Shown here: piece by piece, positions 35,885-46,259 of the stretch | How positions within the stretch are numbered: position 1 is the first letter of the stretch | How the letters are laid out: each line of letters starts with the position of its first letter | Assembly (NCBI GenBank): GCA_035235625.1 | Contig: CP141149.1 | Coordinates: forward strand, 10,694,893 to 10,758,892 | Reading direction: 5' to 3' | Source of the DNA: Saururus chinensis | Taxonomy: Eukaryota > Streptophyta > Magnoliopsida > Piperales > Saururaceae | Length of the DNA stretch: 64,000 nt | Notes under the pieces: model-generated | The model's database searches: none | Told to the model about the DNA's origin: nothing | The model's input: the letters and a program-made list of their open reading frames with translations, nothing else | Program-made: the position numbers and the translations under genes

Positions 35885-36300
35885 TATAGCTTGAATGATG
35901 CCTGGAGGACTTGGGGTAATAATGTTCCCCATGGCAGTCCTCCCAACCAAGTGGCAGAACACAGGGCTGAGAGTGGTGAAGACGGAGAACCAGTCCATTC
36001 CAGCAGCATCAGATATCTTGGATGCAATGAAGAACTCAGCACCATGAGCAGGCAGCCATCTCTCACCCTTGTCTCCACAACCCTCCTGCCATTTGCTCCA
36101 ACAACCTGCACTTGGCCATTTTCCCAAATAACATAGGTCACTTGGAAATAGAGTCACAAGTAAATCCTGGAAGACACATGGGGTTTCCCTCAATCTTAAA
36201 ACCGTTAGCACTCAGTCCAACTTCTTTGATAAAGGGAAGGTTCTGAGTAGTGAGAACAATAGCTCGGCCTGCATTTGGTATGTTAACATTGAAAGGAGCC
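35885..36300 (-). pseudogene. Cupin (11S globulin / glutelin type-D-like) gene fragment
   Basis: Proteins of this bicupin family are seed-globulin-like and found across angiosperms. The minus-strand text from 36300 follows the second cupin barrel in order: NVNIPNAGRAIVLTTQNLPF, then MCLPGFTCDS, VTYVIWENGQVQVVGANGRR, VVETRVRDGCLLMV, FFIASKISDAAGMDWFSV, GRTAMGNII and PQVLQASFK. At least three frameshifts are needed (near 36141, 36060 and 35915). It is cut at 36300 by a truncated Tekay LTR, and below about 35885 it gives way to Reina-like pol/LTR sequence. Only about 140 residues remain, so it is a dead fragment of a host gene, either captured by a transposon or left after rearrangement. Confidence 0.72.
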
Positions 36301-36500
36301 TTTTGGCGGGACCCCTGTGGGCCCCACCATCAAAATTTTGGTTTTTGGGTCAAATGAACCCAGATGTCTACTTAAGGTCATACAAAAATTTTTAGAATTT
36401 TCTTATGCTTAATTAGTACTTAAATTGGTAAAATACTCATTTTTAGCCTAATTTTCCTATTTACACCCCGTAACTTACCTATACATACCCCAACCCTTAC

Positions 36501-36508
36501 TATAAAAG
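36501..36508 (+). promoter_or_regulatory. LTR TATA box
   Basis: TATAAAAG, at the position equivalent to 5929 in the solo LTR. The corresponding site is deleted in the 3' LTR near 54520. Confidence 0.65.
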
Positions 36509-37180
36509 GGCAAACCTGAGTCATTTCCATTTTTGGGAATAGGCTGAGGAGGGAGGTCAGGCCTAATTCCAAATTAGGCCCGAATTAGAAGCTGTTTAAG
36601 GTAAGCCTACTCTAATTAAGCACTAAACCCTAGCTTTCTTCTTAATTTCTTCTAAATCTACCATTTCCCTTTTGTTTTAATTCGTTTTTGGACATCAAAA
36701 ACTACTGATTTTTGCTTTACTACAAACCCTAACTTTCAAAATTCGATTTTTACTATCAACAAGCCCTAGATCTAAGTTTTAATTAGGGATTTCTTTGGTA
36801 AATCGATTTTTAATAGAGTTTAATTCAAACTCAATGTGTTTTTAAGGTTTTCAAGAGGGGTGACCCTCCAATCCGAGCTTAATCAAGTGCTAAGGTAATG
36901 GACCTTCGAGATTTCAGTTTATCCACGGTAAAACTCTTGATTTTTGGCTTATTTTGAATGGAGTTGCTTAATTTGGTGTGTTAATGGCATGATTAACAAA
37001 TGGAATTTTTTAATCCCAATTTTTGAGGGTTTTCTATTATTATGATATGGTTTAACATTTTAGAAGTCATGAACGACTTTTGATGATGATTAGGGTGTTA
37101 GATGTGGATTTGAAGTGTTATCAATGGTGTCTCGGTTTAAAATTGCGAAAAGAAGAAGATGGTCGGTTCTACCTTGTTGG

Positions 37181-37341
37181 CTTTCGAATAGCCCTTCTGG
37201 GTGTTCAAACGGCAACACTGTCAGATCGGTAGTTTTCCAGTTCAGCTGATCGAACGGCCTGCTGGGCGTTCGAACGGCCAAACTGTGAATTTGAATTTTC
37301 CCCGTTTAGCCGATCGAACGGCATAAAGGGCGTTCAAACGA
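37181..37341 (+). promoter_or_regulatory. Paired palindrome array (CGTTCGAACGG form), 5' LTR
   Basis: Motif starts are 37181/37202, 37247/37267 and 37311/37331: three pairs with 21-, 20- and 20-bp spacing, pairs about 65 bp apart. Most half-sites are the GTTCGAAC form rather than the GATCGATC form of the solo LTR; one motif mixes both halves (CGATCGAACGG). Confidence 0.68.
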
Positions 37342-38568
37342 CTACACCAGCAGAATTGTGTGTTAATGCATGATGTTTAATTCGATGATTCCACTTTAGC
37401 TTGCCAATTTTATATGAATGTGGAGTGTTTTGAGCTATATTATGCTACTGGAAATACATGCTATTGAGGTTATGAAGTTGGGATATATGATTAGAGATTT
37501 ATAGAATGGCTTATGTTTTGTGGCATGATGTTGGAAATGTCATCTTCAAATTATGAATGGTTGATTCCCTTTGGTTAAGCGTATTTTCAGTAGGGCTACA
37601 ACCTATTATTGGACTGATTTGTCATGATAGAATGTAGTTAGTTGATGTGTGAATGTTGGTAAATGCCATGACTCAACGATGAAATAAATGATCTTATATG
37701 TGTTTAGCCTTGGTTGAGTTTTGAATTGAGATACTATTTCAACGATTCTTCTTCTATGATTTCCACTGGAATTCATGTTTAGATGGAAATTGATGTGTGT
37801 AGTGTGGTAGTCAGTTTATTTTCAAGCATGTTGACATGCATTGTGTGAAATGCTTCTACTAGGTACACACACATGTGGGGTTAAATGATGATGTTAAAGC
37901 TTGTTATTGTGATTATGAATGACTCTTTAGGGGCTGATGAGAGCACTTATCATGGATTAGGATTCATGTATGTCATGCTGCATGCATCATGAAAATGAAT
38001 TTCCAATTGAGGCTTCATTGAGGTTAATCGAATTTGACCAATTGGATGCAATGTGGTGAAATTGTGTGCCGGATTAATCAGTCGTGGATTAATCGTAAGT
38101 TGATTGGTCCGAAAGGACATGTTTTGATTTGAGTTCCTGTGTGGAACGAGTGCACTCCCCGGCTTGAGTCTAGTTAAATGGAATGATGTGGGGACGAGTT
38201 GTGTACTTGTCTTGCGGATTATGAGAATGTTATTATGAGTGTCATTTGGACCCTGAGAATCCAGTGTGGTATGCCATGTGCACCCGCTACCACGTGTTCT
38301 AGGGTTTCCTATTTGGTAACTCGGGCTCTTCCCTCCGCAGGAGATGTCCCTGGGCGAACACCCCTGCTCTAGATTCTCTGTGTGAGAATGGGACATCCTT
38401 GGCTAGGATCGTCCAGGGCGAGCAGCTTTTTAGGGATTGACAACCCCGATCTTTCTTTAATTCTTCTGTAGAATTTTGGATCATGACACGCCTTCGTGGC
38501 CTTGTCTATGTTCCCGTCTGTGTGACACTAAATTGTGATTACTCCTTGATGGAGGATGTTATGATATG

Positions 38569-38790
38569 ATGCATGATGGAATATGTATGTTACAGATACA
38601 TTCATGCAGATTGTTATGATGTTGATGCATGTGGGAATATGTATGGTAGAGATACATCAATGCAGGTTGATTTTGATCTGATGCATGATGGAATATGTTT
38701 GTTGGAGATACATTCGTGCAGGTTAATTATGATGTGATGCATGATGGAATATGTATGTTAGAGATACATTTCATGCAGGATGTTATGTTG
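38569..38790 (+). repeat. 56-bp minisatellite in the 5' LTR, 4 copies
   Basis: ATGCATG-starting units at 38569, 38625, 38681 and 38737. They are homologous to the array at 7951-8335 but more diverged. Confidence 0.88.
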
Positions 38791-39450
38791 TTGATGACAT
38801 TATGTGGATTATGCACTATGATGCAGTTCTAGGTGATATGTATGTGTGATTAGAAAATGATGCATTTTTCCAATCCTTGATCTGAATAATTATATTGCTA
38901 TGCTATCGTGTTTTTGATGTTGATAGTGATATTAAAAACCATTGCTGAGTTTGTTAAACTCACCCCTCTTTCTTGTGTTTTGCTTTGGGGCTGCGTGATG
39001 CGACATGCAGACGGACAGGATCTCCTCTTTGAGGAAAGGTCGGAGATGACTTGGATGTAATCGTGGAGATCGTTGTGTGACTTATTTTCCTTTGGTTTTA
39101 TGCTTGATGTTTAGAACCTTTGTGTAGGGTTCTTTGTTTTGGATTTTTGTCACATTTTACAGTTGTGATGCTTATGACTTATTTTGAGCAGGTGTGGGCT
39201 TTAGTTAACTAAGCATGTGGGTTTGACATTAGTTGTTTGAATTTGTGATAAACAACACTCTTTCTTTCCTTCTTATTTACTCTTGCTCAAAGGATTGTGC
39301 GTACTCCGTAATTCTGTTAATCGCCTGTGCTTAGGGTTAAGTCTTCCGCTAGATCGTTTCTCAATTTTCCCTTCGTCGCCCCCGCGCGCTTGACCGGCCC
39401 CTGGACCAGGTTCAGCTCGGGTCGTGCATCGCCGGGCGTGACAAAGTTTT

Positions 39451-39462
39451 TGGTATCGGAGC
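39451..39462 (+). promoter_or_regulatory. Primer-binding site, tRNA-Met type
   Basis: TGGTATCGGAGC, seven bases after the LTR end at 39443. Confidence 0.8.
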
Positions 39463-39599
39463 ACATCTTTGTCCAAGACTAAATAGGGTTTGTGTGACAA
39501 GTCTTGCTTGCTTGCTTGTTTATTTGTGTGTTTTCTACTTATTTGGGTGTGTGCTTTCAGGTTATTAGGTTGTACTATTAATGTCTGGTCATTGTGTAG

Positions 39600-40438
39600 A
39601 TGGCTGGTCCTAATCATGTAGGCGCTAATAACCATCGCGGTGCTCGTGACCGAAGGGTGGATGATGTGTTGACCGCTATTGAAGGGTTGACACAGGTGTT
39701 CAAGGCTAAGCACGCGAGTGGTCGCAGTTCTGAGTCTCTTTCACTCGAGGGATTCAAGAAGCTTAATCCTCCTAGCTTCAAGGGTGGATTCGATACCTCT
39801 GTGGTGGATAATTGGAGGCTTCATATGGAGAAGATCTTTAGTGCTCGACATTGCTCGGACGAGGAGAAGACTAGACTTGCAGTCTTCACGTTCAAGGGCG
39901 AAGCTTAGAGGTGGCGGTTATCGATGGAGAGTCAGAGGTTCCATGGCCGAGCGGACATTACTTGGGAGGAGTTCTTGTCAGCCTTTAACGACAAGTACTT
40001 CCCTCTTCATGTCCAAGAGGAGAAGAAAAAGAAGTTTCTCAGCCTGCAGCAAGGTTCTATGACGGTCTTGGCTTATGAGACCCGTTTTGTGGAGCTTGAG
40101 CGCTTTGCTCCTCGCTTCTTCAGCGATGAGCATAAGCGAGCACGTAAGTATGAGGACGGTCTTAAGCCTTTCATCAAAGGCTGAGTCGTGCTATTCAGGC
40201 ACACGACCCTTTCTAAGGTACTTGAGACGGCTATCGCAGTGGAGCGAGATTCTGACGAGTATATCCGGAGGAGAGGGAAGCAGCAGGAGCCTAAGAGGTC
40301 GAGGGCGGAGGATGGCCGTAACCACTGGGATCATAAGCAGCGAGATACCTGTCATGCGAGGTATAACACTTAGCATGTGCAGCAGGATCCTCATGACCGC
40401 CGTGCTACTGTGACTTGCTATGATTGTTGGCAGAAGGG
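39600..40438 (+). pseudogene. Tekay-type gag, first part
   Basis: Gag starts at the ATG at 39600 (MAGPNHVGANNHRGARDRR). The capsid domain shows FKKLNPPSFKGGFD, WRLHMEKIF, DITWEEFLSAFNDKYFP, FLSLQQGSMTVLAYETRF and a basic region RRGKQQEPKRSR. One frame runs the whole way, with stops at 39906, 40182 and 40371. Each is one C-to-T or G-to-A change from a sense codon expected there (Trp, Arg, Gln). It ends at 40438 in the first half of the CCHC zinc knuckle (CYDCWQKG); the rest continues at 50502. Reading frame and order are otherwise intact. Confidence 0.9.
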
Positions 40439-40850
40439 TGATAAGTATGAAATCTATATCTATTTTATATGCCTTTTTACCTTATTTGCTAGTATAGATT
40501 AGGTTAATTTAGAGTTAATTATAGTTTATTTAGATTAAGATAAATATTAGTATTTTAGTTTAATTATTAATAATTTTGTAGTTATTAGTAGTTTAGATGT
40601 GTATTTAAACAAAGTTGGAATTTTAATTATATTTTACATGTCTAAAATATGGTATTTTATGTTTTGTAGGTAAAGTGCGCTTATCGAAGTACTTGGATGC
40701 TGTTTGAAATGCTTAAAAATAGTCTTCACATGCTTTTAAGTGATTTGGACAACTTTTTGGAGTTATAAACAAGTTAGAAATTAATATGGACACGAAGGAA
40801 AGCTTAATGAACAGAATATGAACTGTCCATGAAAACAGAAACACTGTAGC

Positions 40851-40948
40851 CGATCGATCGGGGTCACTTACCGATCGATCGGGATAACGTGAATTCAGAT
40901 GAAAATACAATGTAGCCGATCGATCGGGCATGCAGGGCGATCGATCGG
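40851..40948 (+). promoter_or_regulatory. Paired palindrome array (CGATCGATCGG), Athila LTR
   Basis: Perfect CGATCGATCGG at 40851, 40872, 40917 and 40938: spacing 21 bp in each pair, pairs 66 bp apart. The spacer of the second pair (GCATGCAGGG) resembles the Tekay spacer (CCTTGCAGGG). The 3' LTR copy (49491-49588) has decayed at three of the four sites. Confidence 0.75.
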
Positions 40949-41024
40949 TATAACGTGCAGTTTCCTTGTTTGACCCAAATTCCAATCCTTTTCATATTGG
41001 ACTTCTTCCTACGGATCTTATGCC

Positions 41025-41031
41025 TATAAAA
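41025..41031 (+). promoter_or_regulatory. LTR TATA box
   Basis: TATAAAA in CCTATAAAAAGACAT, about 80 bp downstream of the palindrome array. It is repeated at 49663 in the 3' LTR. Confidence 0.65.
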
Positions 41032-41864
41032 AGACATATTTGGCTTAAAATTAGGGGATTCCAGTAGATTTTAAGAAGAGAAAAAGGAAGAAGAAGATGG
41101 AAGAGAACTCAAAGCTTTCAATGGAGATTCAAGTGCTTTCTTCTACCATGGAAGGCTAGACTTTTCTTTTACTTAGGAGTTGATAAAGCTATAGATAAGT
41201 TTCAGTTTCTTTTCTTTTTAATTTAGATCTCAGTTGTGAATGATGACAATTGTATGATATGGATTTCCTTTTTAATGGAAGAGCTTTTTATGTTTATTCA
41301 AGTCTATGTTGATTTATTGTCTTGTAGATGATAGATTGATATGGTTTTGATATTTGCATCGATTCTAATTTCTGTGATTTAGATGAGATGGTCATACAAT
41401 AGTTTTAATGTTCAGATAATTAATGACTTGGATGAATTATACTAAGATTAGACGGGTCATGCCTATAGCTAGTTTAGTGTAGATGATCCGTGCTATTGTC
41501 GATGATAGTTCATGCCATGGAAGTTAATTAATGATTCTTTTTGAAGTAATTCTAGCTTGTAGCTGAGAATACTTGTTCATGTTCACACTAGATTTAGATT
41601 AAAAGTTAAGGAATTGTTATGATTTTATAGTGGATTCAATTTCCTAAGTAAATTCCTTCGAATTAATCTCTTGCTTTTAAACTAGTTGATTCCTTTATTT
41701 TGCTTAATTAAAGTTTAAGTTTGTTTTAGTTTTCAATCAGTAAATTCCTCTTTAAATTTAGTAATAATCCATCCGTCCCTGAGGTTCGACAACCCTTGAA
41801 TACTTATCCTAGTACAATTACCTTGTACACTTGCAAAGGGTTTAATTATAAACGATCAAGTTTT

Positions 41865-41882
41865 TGGCGCCGTTGCCGGGGA
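41865..41882 (+). promoter_or_regulatory. Primer-binding site, tRNA-Asp type
   Basis: TGGCGCCGTTGCCGGGGA, seven bases after the LTR. It is complementary to the 3' end of plant tRNA-Asp but for one base, and is the primer site known from Athila elements. Confidence 0.85.
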
Positions 41883-42160
41883 CAGTGTTGATTTGTTACT
41901 AAATTAGTATTAGGATAATTCTATCTAATTTAGATTCAGTTTACTTTAATTTTTAGGTGAATTCTTAGTTTCTTACCTTCTTTTAATTTGATCTTGTAGG
42001 CGGAGTTCAAGATCGTGTTCTCTACACTTGTGGCCACAAGTGGACATCGACAAGTATAGTGCTTCTCTTCGGTTTGCAAGATCTTTTTCTCTCTTTATTT
42101 TTAATTCTTTTCTTAGTTAGTTTTTGCTTGTTATTTCTTTTTTTTTACACTTAAAATTGT

Positions 42161-43590
42161 GTGGTGTGTTTGTGGCGTATGCGTGGTCGTCGCTCCTTAC
42201 TTCCCCGATTAGTACCATTTGACCCTGAGCCTAAGCGGACGTCTAGGAGAGCTGAGTTGCCCTCGACCTACATCCCTACACCCCCAAACTCTCCCACCAA
42301 TTCCTCCACCCACACTACTTCTAACCCCATAATGGCTGAACATCAGTTAGTGGATGCACCACTTAAAGCTCTAAGGGAGTATTACACTCCCAATGAGTAC
42401 ACCTCTCCTTCATGCATTAGGTTGCCAGCGGTCGCTGCCCAAAATTATGAGATTAAGCCCAATGCCATTCAAATGCTTCCATCCTTTTATGGGCTTAGTA
42501 ATGAAAACCCGTATAGGCACCTAGATGACTTCTTAGAATTATGCACAACTTTTAAGCTCTCAAATTTAACCGATGAAGCTATTAAACTTCGCCTTTTCCC
42601 TTTCACATTGAAAGATAAGGCTAAGGAATGGCTTCACTCATTAGAGCTAAACACTATCACAACATGGGCACAAATGCAACAAGAGTTCCTTAAAAAATAT
42701 TTCCCCATAGGTAAGACCAACCAAATTAGAAAGGCCATAACCACTTTTGCCCAACTTCCCACTGAACAGTTCCATGAGAGTTGGGATAGACTTAAGGACC
42801 TTCTTAGGAGGTGTCCTCATCATGCTGTCCCTAAGTGGCAATTAGTGCAACGTTTTTATGAGGGTCTTACTGAACAAAACCGTCATCTTGTTGATGCAAG
42901 TTGTAGGGGTACCTTTTTGCTAAAAAATGAAAATGAGGCATGGAAACTTTTTGAGGACTTGAGTGAAAATTCTCTTCAACATGCTGCGTTGAATAGAAAT
43001 GAGAGTGGATTATCTACCTTAAACAATGCCCCTTCTAGGGGTGGCTTGTATGAAGTCAAAAACCCATTAGACCTCTCCTCCAAAGTTGATACTTTGAGTA
43101 GGAAGTTGGACCTCCTTATGACTTCAACCCATCAGCCCACTCCCTTCACTCAAGATGCATGCACAATATGCCTTAGCCCAGCCCATACTATCATTGAGTG
43201 CCCCTCTGCTTCTCAATTTCCTGAGCTTGTCTAAGACCATGTGAATGCCACCCAATCCTTCCCTAGGGCTGAGAACAATCCATTTTCAAATACATATAAC
43301 CCTGGGTGGAGGAAACATCCTAACTTTTCTTGGCGGACACAAAACCAAGGGGTTATGGGTAACCAACCCCCTAGGCCCCCATTCCAAGTCCCACCAGCCC
43401 ATATCCACCAACCTCAAGTGCAACCTCCATATGTCCAACCCAATAGGAGTCCAAGTTTTGAAGAAAAGGTTTTGAGTGCCCTGTAAGGCATTCAATCTCA
43501 ATCCCAACTCCTCCACTCTCACACACAATCTATAGCAAAGTTAGAAGCCCAAATTGGACAACTAGCCAATGCTATCAATAAGAGAGAGAC
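42161..43590 (+). pseudogene. Athila-like gag
   Basis: The capsid protein is open from 42161 to 43234; the natural start could be the ATG at 42332 (MAEHQLVDAPLKALREYY). It shows the Athila capsid order: MLPSFYGLSNENPYRHLDDF, LRLFPFTLKDKAKEWLHSLE, FLKKYFPIGKTNQIRKAI, RLKDLLRRCPHHAVPKW and VQRFYEGLTEQNRHLVDA. A CCHC zinc knuckle is readable at about 43160-43205 (CTICLSPAHTIIEC). In-frame stops at 43232 and 43483 separate it from pol; between them the frame continues with a proline-rich linker and a SIAKLEAQIGQLANAI coiled segment. The coding part is otherwise well preserved. Confidence 0.92.
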
Positions 43591-43597
43591 AGGAACA

Positions 43598-46036
43598 TTG
43601 TCGAGTCAGCCCCAACAAAACCCTAAAGGTCAATGTGGAGTAGAGATAGTTAATTCCTCTAATGAACAAGTTCAATCCATAACTACCCTTAGGAGTGGTC
43701 GACACATTGATAATCAGGTTGGAGAGGAGTCCTTGGGTACCACAAATGAAGGGTTAGACAATTCAGCCCCTAATGAGCCTTATCAGTTAGAGAGTGAACC
43801 AAATTCAAAGGAGTCAGTCTCTCCTTCCCCTTCCTTAGAGCCACAGTCCAAGACCTCTTCCGATGGATCTTATATCCCTAGGGCACCTTTTCCTCAGTGT
43901 CTTGACATGGCCCCACCAATTATAAAAAACACAGCTAAGATGGATGATATTCTTGAGACTTTTAAACAAGTCAAAATTAATCTCCCCCTCTTAGATGCCA
44001 TTAAGCAAGTCCCTGCTTATGCTAAGTTCCTCAAAGACCTATGCACTCAAAAGCGTAAATCTAAGACCCATGTGTCTAAGAAGGTCTTTCTCACCGAGCA
44101 AGTTAGCTCTCTTTTGAAGTTTGACACCCCACCTAAGTATAAGGACCCTGGAGTACCCACTATTTCTTGTGTCATAGGTGATCACTCCATCCATAGAGCC
44201 CTCCTTGACCTTGGTGTGAGTGTCAATCTACTCCCTTACTCGGTGTATGAGCAACTAGGGTTAGGAGAATTACAGCCTACGTCAGTTACCTTGCAGCTAG
44301 CCGACCATTCTATGCGTAAGCCTCGAGGAGTCATTGAGGATGTCTTAGTGAAAGTTGATCGGTTCTTCTTCCCTGTTGACTTTCTTGTCTTAAATATGGA
44401 ACCTGTCTGCAATACCACACACCAAATCCCCGTCATTCTAGGTTGCCCCTTCCTTGCCACTGCTAATGCTTGTATCAATTGTCAAATGGGAGTGATGGAG
44501 ATATCATTTGGGAATATGAATGTGAGACTTAATGTGTTCCATGCATCTAATCAGCCACCTATTGAGTGTGACTTTGAGTGCTTAATGGTTGACCATTTAC
44601 ATGACCTAGTCAATGAAGCCCTCCCCCTTACCCTAATGAGAGATGCTCTTGAAATAACTTTACTATACCCAGGGTTAGAGTCCACTATTAACCCATCTTT
44701 GGAGGAGGTCCATAGCCAACTAGCAGCTGCTAGTGTTCCCGAGTCTTCCTCTTGGAAGCCCCAGGTAGAGCCCTTACCTATATCAGCCTCCACACCTCTT
44801 AAGCCCTCCATAGAGTCACCACCTAAGCTTGAATTGAAAAACTTACCCAGCTCTCTCAAGTATGCTTTCTTGGGACCCAAGGACACTCTCCCAGTCATTA
44901 TTTCCTCTAGTTTGACTAGTGACCAAGAGAGTAGATTGCTTACCGTCCTTGTCACACATAGGAGAGCCATAGGATGGACGGTAGCTGACCTTAGGGGGAT
45001 TGACCCATCCATTTGTATGCACAGGATCCACTTAGAGGACACGGTCAAACCCTCGAGAGAAGGACAACGGAGGTTGAACCCTAACATGCGGGAGGTAGTC
45101 ATGAAGGAGGTGGTTAAGCTTTTAGATTCAGGTATCATATACCCTATCTCTGATAGTGAGTGGGTGAGTCCTACCCAGGTTGTTCCCAAGAAGTCTGGAT
45201 TCACTGTTAAGTCCAATTCATCAGGAGAGTTAGTCCCTACTAGGGAAACCACAGGGTGGAGAGTGTGTATAGACTATCGGAAGTTGAATTCCATGACCCG
45301 AAAGGACCATTTTCCCTTGCCATTCATTGACCAGATCTTAGAAAAACTAGCAGGTCAGGACTTCTATTGCTTTCTAGATGGCTACTTAGGATATAATCAG
45401 GTACCTGTGTTTCCGGGGGATCAAGAGAAGACCACCTTCACTTGTCCGTTTGGTACATTTGCTTATAGACGTATGCCATTTGGTTTGTGTAATGCTCCTG
45501 CTACATTTCAGCGTTGTATGATGTCCATATTTTCTGATATGATTGATAAATTTTTGGAAGTTTTTATGGATGATTTTTCTGTTTTTGGTGCTTCATTTGA
45601 TGAGTATCTCCATAATTTATCTCTTGTGCTTAAACGTTGTGAGGAGACTAATTTGGTTTTGAGTTGGGAAAAAAGTCATTTTATGGTTCAAGAGGGTATT
45701 GTTTTAGGTCATGTTATTTCCAAACGTGGTATTGAAGTAGACAAGGCCAAAGTTGACCTAATAGCTAACTTGCCTCCACCCACTACGGTTAGACAAGTTC
45801 GTTCTTTTCTTGGCCATGCCGGTTTCTATAGGCGATTCATCAAGGACTTTAGTAAGATTTCCCGTCCCTTGTGTCATTTGTTGGCTCAGGATGTTCCTTT
45901 TGAGTTTGATGATGCCTGTACGAAAGCTTTCACCAAGCTTCATACACTCCTATCTACCACCCCTATAATTCAGCCCCCTGATTACTCCCTACCCTTTGAG
46001 ATTATGTGTGATGCTTCTGACTATGCTTCTTACTAA
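43598..46036 (+). pseudogene. Athila-like pol, truncated: protease, RT, start of RNase H
   Basis: A continuous 812-codon reading. A Ser/Pro-rich linker runs to about residue 110. The protease around residues 195-300 shows ALLDLGVSVNLLPYSVYEQL and QIPVILGCPFLATANACINC. The RT lead-in is LKYAFLGPKDTLPVIISSSL and IGWTVADLRGIDPSICMHRI (residues 425-485). RT follows at about 500-720: CIDYRKLNSMTRKDHFPLPF, YRRMPFGLCNAPATFQRCMM, and the catalytic FMDDFSVFG with both Asp present. RNase H begins with FEIMCDASDYA and ends at once with a stop at 46034. In the minus-strand Athila, RNase H and integrase continue here for over 1 kb, so this copy has lost them by deletion. Confidence 0.92.
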
Positions 46037-46259
46037 AATCCTTGAGGCTTTAATGGATCCGTTTATATGTACTTGCTTTACGAAAGATGCTCAATTTTCA
46101 CTTGTACATATTATACTTTAATTTGGGACATTTCTGCTCAATTTTTTTTCTAGGGGTATTTTCATAATTTGACATTATTGGGCGTGTACAAAAATTTTTC
46201 TGCTTTCTAGTCGCTTCCATATCCCTTTTAGCACTTGTTTTTGAGCTTTTTGTAGATCT
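46037..46259 (+). other. Deletion junction and spacer
   Basis: Short AT-rich non-coding stretch between truncated pol and the downstream frame. It marks where the RNase H-integrase segment is missing. Confidence 0.6.

Larger units (their letters stand above)
36301..39443 (+). repeat. 5' LTR of the Tekay-type element, truncated
   Basis: Starts at TTTTGGCGGGACCC (equivalent to 54343) and ends GCCGGGCGTGACA. It keeps a TATA box at 36501-36508, palindrome pairs at 37181-37341, and four units of about 56 bp at 38569-38790. Confidence 0.92.
40439..41858 (+). repeat. 5' LTR of the Athila-like element
   Basis: TGATAAGTATGAAATC to TAAACGATCA. It contains palindrome pairs (40851-40948) and a TATA box (41025-41031). 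Confidence 0.95.

Noticed and set aside
35770-36211. Possible functional cupin gene on the minus strand
   Set aside because: At least three frameshifts, no start, no first cupin domain, and both ends cut by retrotransposon sequence.
44236-45252. Long minus-strand frames opposite Athila pol (80-233 codons)
   Set aside because: They are antisense shadows of a well-supported plus-strand pol reading frame and show no domain signature.
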